Below, in pieces: positions 12,500 through 22,785 of a stretch of 64,000 bases of DNA. Origin of the DNA: Cymbidium sinense. Taxonomy: Eukaryota; Streptophyta; Magnoliopsida; Asparagales; Orchidaceae. The position numbers and the translations under genes were made by a program. Under the pieces are notes generated by a model. It had not been told where the DNA came from, did not search any database, and saw only the letters and a program-made list of their open reading frames with translations. The DNA lies in assembly GCA_021442155.1 (NCBI GenBank), contig CM038216.1, positions 159,821,983-159,885,982 on the forward strand. Direction: 5' to 3'. The stretch's first letter is position 1, and each line of letters begins with the position of its first letter.

Positions 12500-13260
12500 T
12501 AAAAAAATTTTTTGCTCGACATTAGATGCAACGCCTCAGTGCTATTACGCTAAAATAATTGATTCAAAAACTTGAGAGCTCAGCACCTCGATGCTATATT
12601 TGTAGCATTATGATGCTATGGGTTATAATTTGAATTATGTTGTGAATGTGCTAATATCATTATTTTGTGTGTGGACACATAGCGCCTTGGCATAGGGATA
12701 TTGAAGCCACAATGCTATGTGATGCTTGCCAAATTTTGATTTTCCCTAGAACTTAGTGCCTCGACATTGTACTTAGAGTGCTCTAGCATTATGGGTATTA
12801 TTTAAATCATGATATAATATTATCACTTGGGTTTTAATTCTTAGAATACAACACCTTGGCATTGGGATACTAGCACCACAGTGCTATGTGAAGCCTACTT
12901 AAGCTTAATTTTTTTTTTTGAGGATACAATACCTTGGCATTGGGCCTATAGCACTACGGTGCTACTTTATTGATATATAAGATTCAAAATTTTGGAAGCA
13001 TAACATTTTAGCAGTGTTGATTTTCATAATTTTTATTTATTTTGGATCTAAGATCGATGGAGGGAGGGTTTCATTTCACATCAAAACTAAGTTCAATGGT
13101 AGAGATATAGTGCCTCGGCACTGAAAGATAGTGTTGCGATGTTGCATAAGAGATAGGGGACCCCAAACTTTAGTACTGTAGCATGGTATGACAATGGTTT
13201 GATGCTAATAGAATTGCACTAAGCCTAAGAGCTTAGTGCCTCGGTGCTTGGTTTCTTGTG
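12500..13260. repeat. Array of short hairpin motifs in X
   Basis: Degenerate units spaced roughly 70-100 bp apart carry words such as gcacctcgatgct and gtgcctcggcac. There are clean 6-bp stems with 4-base loops at 12871-12886 (tagcaccacagtgcta) and 12949-12964 (tagcactacggtgcta). Homologous arrays lie at about 41900-42290 and 45170-45640. Confidence 0.55.
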
Positions 13261-13767
13261 CCTCGATGCTGCGGGATGGAAACGCCTAAATTTAACTGAA
13301 TTCTTGAAGATTTTGGTGGATTTTATAAATATTCAATGGCATAATATCTTAGCAATGCTAGATTTTTTACTTATTTTAGTGGGAACACAATCTTCTCCCA
13401 TGATTTTGGATCCAAGATCAACGGAGTGAGGGTGTTCTTCTTATGGTAGAACTAAGTTCAATGGTGGAGGTCTTCAACATTCAAGATTCTAATTTTATTT
13501 AAGTTTTAGAGAGCATTATTTTTACTCCATATTCAAGATTGATAAAGAAGCGCTCTTCTATTTCTCACACATTGAAGATCAAAGGTGGAATTTTAAGCAA
13601 ACTTTATTTTTAGAGAGAAAATTACATAAAAGAAATAATATTCCAAAAATGTTTTACGTGAAATAAATGGGAGATTGCCTTCTCTGCATTGGAAAGTGTG
13701 CTTGTAGAAAGCATAGATCACCAAAAGTAAGAATGCAACAAAAAAACTCAAATGAGTGAATGGAAGA

Positions 13768-13819
13768 AGAGAGAGAGAGAGAGAGAGAGATAGAGAGAAA
13801 GAGAGAAAGAAAGAGAGAG
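13768..13819. repeat. GA-rich microsatellite at the end of X
   Basis: GA repeats with a few AA interruptions. The homologous inverted copy has the CT run at 44336-44362. Confidence 0.9.
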
Positions 13820-13844
13820 CTTAGAGGAAGGTGGTTGCCTCCCA

Positions 13845-14164
13845 ATTATAGTGAATTTCCCTATAATGGGGCATTTTTTTGTTACTATAACCATCCCCCC
13901 TACCCCTCCTGCCCTACCCCACACTCCTTTAGATAGTTATTGTTGCTGAGACCATGATGGTGGCTTTCTTGATTTTGTTTTAAATTAAGGATTCATGATA
14001 GTGTCGTGGCATTGTATCATTTAATCGAGCAACAGTTGGGGGTGGTTCAAGCTTCTAGATTTTTAGATATAGCATATACCAATTTACGCAAACACTATGA
14101 CATCTTAGGCTGAGATGTATAATTTTCATTATTTTTTATTTATTTCATCATTCTATTTTAGGTG
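13845..14164. other. Spacer with no recognised content
   Basis: This sequence lies between the end of X and the hAT remnant. It includes a C-rich patch at 13892-13922. No coding frame, terminal inverted repeat or repeat partner elsewhere in the window was seen. Confidence 0.5.
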
Positions 14165-15722
14165 CGAACATCATGTGTAAGAGGATAGAAAATCATGGTG
14201 CATTAACCTTCTACCAACCTAGAATATCAAAATCAGCTTTCATGACTTCAGACTCCTCAAATAAATACTTATCTAGATTTGTTTTGTTATCTAAATCATC
14301 TTTGCTAGAATTGGGTCTTTTGAATTTCTCTACCATTGCATATCTCCTTCCATAAGATTGTATTTACAAATCACTAGGCTCTTCAAAAGAACTTTGTTGC
14401 TAAAGGAGACTATTATCTACCTAACTTCCACCTACAATCTTCAATTTATAATCATGAAACATATCATAGCATGATAATTTAATAAGTTGTGCCAAGGTAA
14501 CACCATCAGGTTTTTCATACATATCCATAACCACAAGCTCCACATAGCATAGTTTAAAATGGGGATCTAAAACAACATCAAGATATAGATTAAAATTCAA
14601 TTTTCTACACTAGTCCAATATTTATCAAATTTTTCCATCATTTTTGATGCCATATTCTCACATTTGGATCATTATCCATTTGCCAAGCTTGAAGAAGACA
14701 CTTCAGCAATTTTATGAAAGAAAGTATTTGATGTAACATAGAAAGAACAATAAATTCTTAAAGTCAGGTCATAAAATTTTGTTAAGAAAGGGAGAAATCT
14801 TCTAACATTCTCCCAATCATTATCATTTAAAACTTCCCTTACATTATGACTATCTTCATATTCCTTCTTTAATTCGGATTGAAACTGAGTGTCAACCTCC
14901 TCATATCTTTGAAAGGCTCTCTTAAACTTTTGTGCTGCAATTAACATCAAAAAATGTGAAATTCTAACTAGTAGGGACATATAAGCACAACATGCTTTTG
15001 CTTTATGTTTTATCTATGTCAATGCATTCTTTAAAATTTTGTAGCCTTGCAGGTTACTGTATAATGTATTTAACTGCTCCTCTAATATGGTGTACATATT
15101 CACCTATTTTCTTTAGGCCATCTTGCACAATTAAGTTAACAATATGAGTTATACATCTCATATGCAAGAAGTGACCATCAAGAATATTATTTCTTCTCTT
15201 GCCAAATTTTTTCTGTAGGTATGTAATGATGTCATTACTTGAACTTGCATTATCAACTATCAAGATGAAAATTGCATCAATCCCCCAATCAATGAGACAT
15301 TTCTCAACTTGTTGTCCAAGTAACTCACCCCTGTGATTGTAGATAGTATAAAAAATCATAACTCTTTTATTGACTTTCCACTCTTTCTCAATAAAATGAG
15401 TAGTGATATGCATATAGTTAATTCGTTGAATAAATGGTGTCAGTTGTTAGACATACTTTATGACATGACTTCTTAAACATTTATTTTAGAATTACTCTTC
15501 CATCCAAGTAAAATTGAAAATAATCACGTGTCAATGTCCATCATGAATGTATTTGAAATATTGGACAATAATGAACATAAAAGATTTAAACCCCCTAAGC
15601 TTCAACATACTTGAAAGGTAAATCATTAGCAATACCCATCATTGTTAAAGCTTTCTTATATTTTCTTGATAAAATCTCCATATGTTAAGGCTTGCACATA
15701 CCTCTTCACCTTTAACACCAAA
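14165..15722 (-). pseudogene. hAT-superfamily transposase pseudogene (DAYSLEEPER/RICESLEEPER-like)
   Basis: Read on the minus strand from 15722, fragments follow the order of plant hAT transposases. First comes a helix-rich start (MGIANDLPFKYVE), then KSCHKVCLTTDT. Next are HITTHFIEKEWKVNKRV and the DDE-like region WGIDAIFILIVDNASSSND, and then FLHMRCITHIVNLIVQDGL with the typical C-x-H-x-x-N-L-I-V motif. These are followed by AQKFKRAFQRYEE, DWENVRRFLPFLTKFYDLTL, YVTSNTFFH and MMEKFDKYW. The frame ends with the C-terminal dimerisation signature (NLDKYLFEE, then FDILGW). The N-terminal BED zinc finger is missing. The frame is broken by stops, for example near 15560, and by shifts near 15050 and 14670. 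The missing N-terminus coincides with the start of the gypsy-1 5' LTR, so an insertion or deletion there probably removed it. No terminal inverted repeats were identified. Confidence 0.85.
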
Positions 15723-15755
15723 AATTCATCAAGTATTGTTATTCACCAAACTTCA

Positions 15756-16378
15756 TGTGTACCAATAGTATAACCAAAGTAGCATACAAGGCTAAGTGAT
15801 ATGATGGGTCGAGTTACTGAGACAAAAATACTTTCCATATAGTGCACATGACAATTTGGGCTATTAGAATCAGTATACTCGTTGAAAAGTGTATTTGATA
15901 ATGAAGGATCAACCTAGCTAGTGAGTCGATGACATAGAGAATAAAATAATAACCCAAAGAATGAGTCATCAATCAACTTGCTAGAAGCAAACAAATACTT
16001 GAAGTGTAAGATGGCTACTCCTCTTAGCTCAGTCCTCACCCTCACACTCGCACGATTATGAGCTACTTTTCTCTACTATCTACCAAGTTTATACTCACTC
16101 TAATGTACATCCATCACCAGCCTAGGAAAGCATCCACTTGTACTCAATTTATGTTATATATACTTTTTATGTATAGTTTCCCATCAGTATCATAAAGGGG
16201 AACTCCTCTCTTATGAGGGGATCCTTTTTTTTCTATTCCCTTAGTTACTGTACTTCAATTTTGGGGAATAAAATTTATTATTTCTCTTGCACTTCTTTGC
16301 TATCACATCTTCTCGCTTGTTATAATTATAATTTTGTTTAACCCTATTTCTCAGGTATCTCAAAAAATTCCTCCGCCA
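15756..16378 (+). repeat. Gypsy-1 5' LTR
   Basis: It aligns along its length with 24579-25180. Shared landmarks are ataatgaagg / ataatgaata, then gatggctactcctct / gatgactgctcctct, then gcatccactt, then ttatatatactttctatgta. The R-like block ggggaactcctctct (16198 and 24999) follows, then tttattatttctcttgcactt, and finally caggtatct followed by ttcctcc. The start is set at a TG (15756) where similarity begins. The end is uncertain by about 15 bp. Confidence 0.75.
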
Positions 16379-16739
16379 TCCACAAATAAATTTGGATTCA
16401 ATATCTTTTAAGTATAATGAGCATAGATGAGATTAAGAACTATAAGCTAGATTCAAAGTGAAGCAGGATGCTCAGCACAAGATTGTTTAAAAACCATAGA
16501 GCAGATTATCTAATAATTTGCAACACAGTAAGATTTACAAGACATGTTCTCCTTAAATAGGTGATTATAGAGAAACCACATTGTGAAGAACCCATAACAG
16601 AAAAGATCGAAAGAGCCATGAGGTTGTCTACTCATCGAGCTCAATGAGAAAGAAGAGACTATAATGAATCTTATGACACAAGTGAAAGAGAAGATGTGCA
16701 AAATAAATATTCATAGCCAACTAATGCCTTCTCTATGAA
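16379..16739. other. Gypsy-1 leader
   Basis: Untranslated leader between the 5' LTR and the first gag similarity. No clear tRNA-complementary primer-binding site was recognised just after the LTR. Confidence 0.4.
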
Positions 16740-17743
16740 GATCGAAGCTCACCACTAACAAAGTTCAAGAACCACCTAAAGTTTGAACATCCAACCAATC
16801 ATATAACATATCTTGAGTCAACCATATTACTACTGGACTTGGATGACATAATAAAGTGTTGACTTTTCTTTACCACTTTATGGACCTTAGATAGATCTTG
16901 TGTCTTCTTCTATGAGTTATAACATCATTTGCTAATTTCAAAAGAATGTTCACCACATAATTTGCTAGCACTTACAAGTTACTAAAGAGTTACTAAGCGC
17001 TCTTATAAATGAGGTAGGAATTAGGTGAGTCCTTATGGAAGTTCATTACTCACTTTTAGCAAAAAAATGTTGAAAGTTAAAGATCTGGAGCCCACAATTG
17101 CCCAAGTAGTACTCACTAAAGGAGGGGGTCTTCAAGTATACATTGAATCTCAAAAAACCTAAGAGTCTCAATGAATTATTGAAGTTGGTGAATAACAATG
17201 TAAATGATGAAGAGTGTAATGAAGTTTTATAGCCAACATCCATGATTAAGAATAAAGACTCGCTAAAAAAATATTTAGAGTGATTTTTTATGAATGGATT
17301 TTAAAGGCAAATAATGGGTAAGAGGAGGAGATCAAAAGTACATACTATGCCAAAGCTTTAGAAACCTGACAACACACTATTCAAAAGTCAACTATTTACA
17401 ACTTACCCTAGGTACTCCACTTAGAGTGTCAATGGTTGAGCTGGTAGAGGTGACTCAAAATAAAGAGTATTTTAAATGTCATCACCAATGAAGGATGATG
17501 GAGTGCATGATTGATCAAGATATTGCATATCATCATGACCATGGGTACACCACTGAGGAGTGTCTCCATTTGAAGATCCTAGAGGATGATTTAATAAAGG
17601 CACAGAAGCTCAAGGAGTTCATCAGGAGGAAAGATAAAGAACTTGTCAAAGTTAGCAATGAACATGTACATGCTCATTTTGCTAGAGAATGCTCACCGCT
17701 TTGGGGTGATGGAGAGTCTTTCAGAAAAGCTAGTATGAAATGA
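16740..17743 (+). pseudogene. Gypsy-1 gag remnant
   Basis: Fragments in several frames follow the plant Ty3/gypsy gag order. FKNHLKFEHPTNHITYLEST corresponds to the capsid start, and KVKDLEPTIAQVV near 17070 matches the (N)GLEPS(I/V)A region. The last open stretch (17495-17743) carries AYHHDHGYTTEECLHLK and then LKEFIRRK, matching the conserved gag segment (C.FH.DHGH.TE.C..LK...E.LI..G.L..F). That segment is preceded by a degraded Cys-His motif. Stops interrupt every frame upstream of 17495, so no gag protein can be made. Confidence 0.75.
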
Positions 17744-17943
17744 TTATGATCTGGAGAAGTAAACTTGGCTGCTATGATGCGAGCACCATCTATGATCATA
17801 GTCTTAGTGAATTTTGTTTGAAAGAGAAAACTCACTATTGAGAACCCTACAACAACATAGTCGTGGTAATATCCTTGATTGCCAACTACTAGGTGGGAAG
17901 CATTTTGATTAACACAAGAAGTTGAGTTAATGTTATTTTTCAA

Positions 17944-18330
17944 TCTATATTTAATAAGTTGGGAATTGGGAATTCCAATCTAGTACCTATAAGAGGATCA
18001 TTATACAATTTCTCAAGAGAGCGAGAAAAAATTGAAGGAATGATCACTCCTCCCATCACTTTGGGAGAGGGCAATAACTAGTTCATGGTCATGATCAATT
18101 TCATCATAATAGAGGTACCTGCTACTTCAAATGCTATCTTTGGTTGACATATACTCACCACATTCAAAGTAATGGTGTCGATGTACCATGTAGCCATCAA
18201 ATTCTCCATTGGAGGAGAAGAGATTATTATTAAAGGAATACTATATCAATCCTACACATGCTACTTGAAGGTTGATGGTGGATCGAGCAAAGAAGATGAA
18301 GTATTATAACTGGATATTGCATGAATAGGA
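17944..18330 (+). pseudogene. Gypsy-1 protease region remnant
   Basis: The plus-strand reading includes PPITLGEGNN and FMVMINFIIIEVPATSNAIF, followed by VSMYHVAIKFSIGGE. This corresponds to the C-terminal part of Ty3/gypsy retropepsins in this lineage (T.PL..G......V.F.VVD.PS.YNAILGR..L......STYH...KFPT..G). The catalytic DTG portion upstream is not recognisable. Stops are present at about 18078 and 18145. Confidence 0.7.
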
Positions 18331-18589
18331 ATCAAAGTTCTTGAGGAGATAAAGAAAATTCTAGCCACGCGGCGTAATGGGTGAGTATTAAAGTTTAGCT
18401 CGACTTTCTATCTCAAGCATAAAGAAACCCTCATCTAACTCTCTTGAATAATTTAAATGTATTCACTTGGACAACACTAGAAATGCTTGATACAATGAAA
18501 AACATTATTTTTCATCACTTGAACATTTGCAAATTGTGCAACCTATCAACTAGAAGATGAGGAAAATAACTATCATTCTTGTTGATCTC

Positions 18590-19150
18590 ATTAAAGAGTA
18601 GGTTGCCAAGCTACTCAGGCTTACTTCATCAAAGAGGTTCAGTACTTAGAGTGGGTGTCTAACGTGATCATGGTGCGGAGGAAAATAGAGAATGTGTCAA
18701 ATTCACTAATCTAAACCGCATGCCTAAATAATGACTCCTGGTTACCTTGTGATGAGTTTTCTTGACGTATTCTTGAGATACCATCAAATTCAAATGCACC
18801 CTACAAATTTTGAAAAGCAACATTTATTATTACAAGGTGATGAATAATCAAGTTGAATATGAAGCTTTTTTTGCCAGGCTGAGATTTGCTAAGTGCCTAA
18901 GAGTCACATATATACCAGCTTACTCTGACTCACAACTTGTAGTGAGATAAGTTAATGGAGAATATGAAGTTTGAAGTTAGTATTTGCAAAAATATCTACT
19001 TAATGTAAAAAAAACAAAATTTAGATGACTAGAGTATTTTAAAATCGAGCAAATTTCTAGAAAGGGAAAATAACTCACCATTATATTATTTAGAGCTAGC
19101 AAGCATGGAGAGCATGCAAGTACATCTGACCTAGTCAAGTACAGAATAGA
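18590..19150 (+). pseudogene. Gypsy-1 RT start fused by deletion to RNase H
   Basis: The region begins with the N-terminal RT signature: EV/VAKLL, then FIxEVQY-LEWVSNVIMV with a following charged stretch. It passes through a frameshifted piece to FLDVF.RYHQIQMHP. It then jumps directly at about 18835 to RNase H (NNQVEYEAFFARLRFA, then SDSQLVV and VNGEYE). The RT palm with YVDD and the connection domain are absent, so an internal deletion of roughly 1 kb is inferred from the usual family length. Downstream, KYLLNVKK and ISRKGK...SKHGEHASTSDLVK match the end of RNase H. Several stops are present. Confidence 0.75.
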
Positions 19151-19880
19151 GAAAACTAATGCAAGTTGAGCATGAACACTTGCTGAGCTGCCTATCAAGA
19201 ATTATTTACATATTGGAGAAGCTAAAGAAATGACAAATGATTTGAGGAGTTTCAAATTTCAAGTAGCCCAATACTTATCGGTGGGAGGATAGTTATTTTG
19301 AAGGTCAACAACCTCACTCAATCTTAGATGCGTGAGTGAGTCCTAACAATGGTAGGTCCTTGAGGAGATACCTTTTGATGAGTGTGATAACCATTTTGAA
19401 TGGAGGATATTCTCTCACAAAATTTTGAGATAAGGGTATTTCTAGCCTATGCTTTAGAAGGATGTTGAAGAGTTGCGAGGATGTGTGTATAATGCCAAAA
19501 GTTTGCAGCACTTCAACAGAAATGAGTCTCTAAGAACTACAATTATTAAGAACTAATAATTTAGTACATGCTCCAAGAATGAGAATTAAGAATCACTTAG
19601 ACAAGAAAAAATGAAAAGGTGAATGGTTAAGTACTACAATTGTTATGTGAAGGAGAAGCATTTCAAGAGTGGGGACCTAGTACTAAACAAGGTAGACACT
19701 TATGCTCAATAGAATGTTATAAGCAAACTAGCCTACAACAATGATGAACCTTTCATAATTAAGGATCAAATTAGCTCTAGCACATATCAGCTACAATCTT
19801 ATTCGGGTGAGGACATACCAAGAATATGAAATACTAGAGACTTGAAGAAATTTTAATCTTAATGGGAAGTTCCACTAGTT
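19151..19880 (+). pseudogene. Gypsy-1 integrase remnant lacking the catalytic core
   Basis: The reading at 19340-19520 matches the zinc-binding N-terminus, with pieces equivalent to LRRYLL, GGYSLTKF, then the KDVEEL..C...C.. region and KSLQHF. It then jumps at about 19560-19620 to the C-terminal domain: KYYNCYVKEKHFKSGDLVL, then KLAYNNDEPFIIK, then SSTYQLQS. This corresponds to R.V..R.F..GDLVLR...GKL.PNWEGP..V..V...GTYRL. The DDE core is missing. Stop codons interrupt both parts. Confidence 0.75.
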
Positions 19881-20329
19881 TGTACTTGCTTTTTTAGTTT
19901 CATGTATCATGTAACTTCTATTTTTAAAATTAATTTTTTATAGTTTGCTTCTTAATTGAGTTAACGCATAAGATAATGGTAACTATTAAAAGAGTACACA
20001 CAAATACTGAATGAAAAAACATTCACTTGGGGAACTATGTGATGACTCATGATACTGGCATGTCATTTTAGCCTAAGGAAAGGTCCCACTGATTAGTGCC
20101 AAAGTAAAAGATCCAAAATACTTGATGTGTCACTCATGGTATGAGAATACTAATGTTAATTAAAGTTAACCCTTGATGCATGAACACTCGGAGAGCTGCA
20201 TGCCAAAAAAAAAGTTCCATTCCATCAAAGGAAAATACTCAAGTAGGAGATTTGAATACTTCATGTCTTGAGAATACTGAAGTTAAATAGGCAACCCTCA
20301 AGTCAAACTTACTATACAAAAAATAAATA
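19881..20329. other. Gypsy-1 3' untranslated region, first part
   Basis: Noncoding stretch after integrase. It contains loosely repeated words (agaatactaatgttaa near 20145 and agaatactgaagttaa near 20272) but no recognised gene. Confidence 0.4.
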
Positions 20330-20720
20330 GTGTAACACCAACACCCCATAAGGTCAACAGTTAAACTTATAAAAGACCAACTCTCATAGTTTGTAATTTA
20401 AAGACTAACACTACGTGCAGTTGGTAACTACAGTGTAAGATCGAAACCCCATGAGGTCGCCAACTAAACTCAAAAAAGATCAACTCTTATAGTTGGCAAT
20501 TTAAAGACCAGCACTTCATGTAGTTTGATGATTACAATGTAAGATCGACACCTTGTAAGATTAGTGAATAAACTCAAAAAAGATAAACTCTCCTAGTTGA
20601 CAATTTAAAGACCAACTCGTATGCATTGACAACCACGATAAGAAGACACACCGTGAGTTTGTCACTAATCTAAAATTACCAACTCTCCTAGTAGACAATA
20701 GACCAATTCTCTTAATTGAT
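20330..20720. repeat. Tandem repeat, about 104-bp period, nearly 4 copies
   Basis: Copies begin near 20370, 20475, 20580 and 20675. They share the order aagaccaactct(c/t)atag..., then aatttaaagac, then gtaagatcga...cc. The copies are diverged. The array sits between integrase and the antisense ORF, the place where Retand-type elements carry amplified tandem repeats. Confidence 0.75.
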
Positions 20721-21066
20721 AAGTCAACTCTTCTAGCTAGAAACTAAAGTGTAATGCGACCTCCCAAAACCGCATAAACAATAAAAAAGATATAAGTAAC
20801 TCACCATGCTAACACAACTACCAAGAAGAGGTTCTCTCATTTAATTGATGATGAAAAATATTCAAGTCATAAGTAGTGTTATTCATGCACCAATAAGCAA
20901 GTACTAGTTAAGTTGAAAGCAAACAATAATTTGAAAATACTCATCAAGAAAACAAACTTTATCCTAACTAAAATATGTACACTTTGTTGCAAACACAATT
21001 GCATTCAATCATGATTTTCATTTCATGAAGTAAAATTTTTATAGTAAAGCAAGGTATATGCATTCA

Positions 21067-21068
<2 letters not shown>

Positions 21069-21121
<53 letters not shown>

Positions 21122-21134
21122 AGAGAGAGAGAAA
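21069..21134. repeat. (AT)n(GA)n microsatellite
   Basis: About 49 bp of AT is followed by a short GA run inside gypsy-1, just downstream of the antisense ORF end. Confidence 0.9.
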
Positions 21135-21189
21135 AAAAATGATGCATCAACTCATACTACTCTCATCATTGTCATCATCAGAATCTATG

Positions 21190-22785
21190 AGTGCAAGCAC
21201 ATTAAAGAAATCTAAAATTTTGATGTCTAAATGAACATGCTTCACCAGTTTGGCGATGATAAAGTTGGCTCTGCTTTAAACTTCTGCTATAAAAGCTTAT
21301 GGTATTAGTTAACATCAAGAAAACTAGTGAACTCAGCTTCTTTCTTCTAATACTCCTTAGTGCGATGAGAGATTTCTTCCGCAACTGCCTATTCGCCTCA
21401 ATAATATGAGTAAGCTCCAAAGTTGTCCTCTACTTTTCCTCTTCTTTGCAAACCACCTCAGCATAAAGGTTCTTATTCTTGGCTTCAAGAGATGTTAAAA
21501 TTTTCTTTATAGTTGTCAACTTAGACTTATTGGTGTATGACTTCTTTCTCTTCTCAAAAACTTTTGATTGACTCTCCAAGTCAACAGCTATGCTATTGCT
21601 TGAGCAGTTAGAACAACATATGGCAAGCGAGTGTTTGGAACATAACTTAAAAGGTCATCAAACTCTTTGGAGGAAATGGATGGCTTGAGTGTATAGGCTT
21701 CATGAGTCAACTCACGCAAGTTTAGAGTGAAGTTGCTCTCCAAATCTTTATCTTGCTCTTCCTCCTCCTTAGACATGTTGCTTTGCTGGGAACTATGAAG
21801 AGTTGAGCTCACACCTCTTTTTCTAGACTTCTTTGGAGTTGTACTCAGTCTTGCTTCATCAGCGGCCATAATGGGAACCATGATTGGCTCCTCCTACTCT
21901 TCCTCCTCATCAGTGACCTTGAGGGAGGTTGGGCCCTCGCTATCGACTCTGTGTTTTCCTTCCTTGAGGAATTTGAGCACGCTAGGAGTAAGCTCAAAGG
22001 GTCTTGAAGTCACCTCTTCTTCAATCGAAAAAATAATAATAAAGAAAAAGAAAATTAAATAGAGAAGAATAAGAAAAACTAGAAAGGGCAAGTCATAAAA
22101 GTGCATAGTAAATAACTAGTAGATAAAGAAGTACTAACCAAGGACAATGATAACCTTGCTAAAGAGGAAGTAGATAAAACCATTCAGAGTGTGACCCTAC
22201 AGCCTTTCCATGGCCTCCTCCTCTTGAGCACTCAACTTACCAAGCTTTGTCACCTTACTCATAAAATGGAGAAGAGGAACAATCGACATTAGCTATGGTG
22301 ATGAGCTATTTACAAAATGAAATTACAAGTGCCACTTCTGCACTTTATTATGTAAACCATGAATTTTTAATAAACTCTCTAAAAATTTTATGGTTCTATC
22401 TTGGTGACCCTTCACTAAGAATGTTTTCCAGAAGAGGCTTAAACTCTATTAGATTCCTTCTTATTGCAAGAACAAGATGAAGGTGGTGATACTCGCCATT
22501 GAGCTGTGGAGAATCTAGGAAGGCACTACTCGGAGGAACTCTAGAATGACCACCCACTAATGAGAGAGAGGAATCCTAAACTCATTCCTAAAGTGGGCAA
22601 GAAGGATGCACAACTCATGCATTTTGGTCAAGTTGAGATCTCACCTCTCTTGGCAACATACACAATAAAAATAGGATTACTACCATAGTTGTAGAATACT
22701 GAGGTCATAGATGAAAGGTCCAATTCTAGGATCTCCTTGATCTTAGCTTGATGGAAAGCCAAAGAAGCCTTCTTCAACAAAGCCA
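21190..22785 (-). pseudogene. Gypsy-1 antisense extra ORF (aORF), degraded
   Basis: It is read on the minus strand, opposite to gag-pol. A start at 22785 gives MALLKKASLAFHQAKIKEIL and an open stretch of about 50 codons. Frameshifted pieces follow: HELCILLAHFRNEFRIPLS, then WVVILEFLRVV, then SMASITTFILFLQ, then KPLLENIL and VQKWHL. This pattern (a plant-type hydrophobic core of the kind L...F...IPL......L...GI.P.QLHPN....I..F.....) resembles the 'putative gypsy type transposon' domain (PF04195). The C-terminal half is acidic and Lys/Glu-rich (SEGPTSLKVTDEEEE, PKKSRKRGVSSTL, SKEEEEQDKDLE). It ends with a coiled-coil-like stretch (LEAKNKNLYAEVVCKEEEK). Antisense ORFs between integrase and the 3' LTR are known from Tat-lineage elements. 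The frame is broken by many stops. Confidence 0.6.

Larger units (their letters stand above)
10656..13844 (+). repeat. Family X repeat, main part of the left copy
   Basis: This is the continuation of X after the B insertion. It pairs in reverse complement with 41594-44113, 44317-46937 and 52556-53215. It contains the decayed transposon-protein ORF at 11206-12310, then an AT-rich stretch, then a zone (12500-13260) with many short hairpins of the type agcacc..ggtgct, then a GA microsatellite. It appears to end in CCA at 13844, where its resemblance to the 44317 copy stops. Confidence 0.75.

Noticed and set aside
17674..17943. Minus-strand frame opposite gypsy-1 gag
   Set aside because: A shadow of the gag/protease region; no domain was recognised.
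20330..20720. Possible CRISPR-like array
   Set aside because: The units are diverged, contiguous tandem copies without unique spacers, inside a plant retrotransposon.
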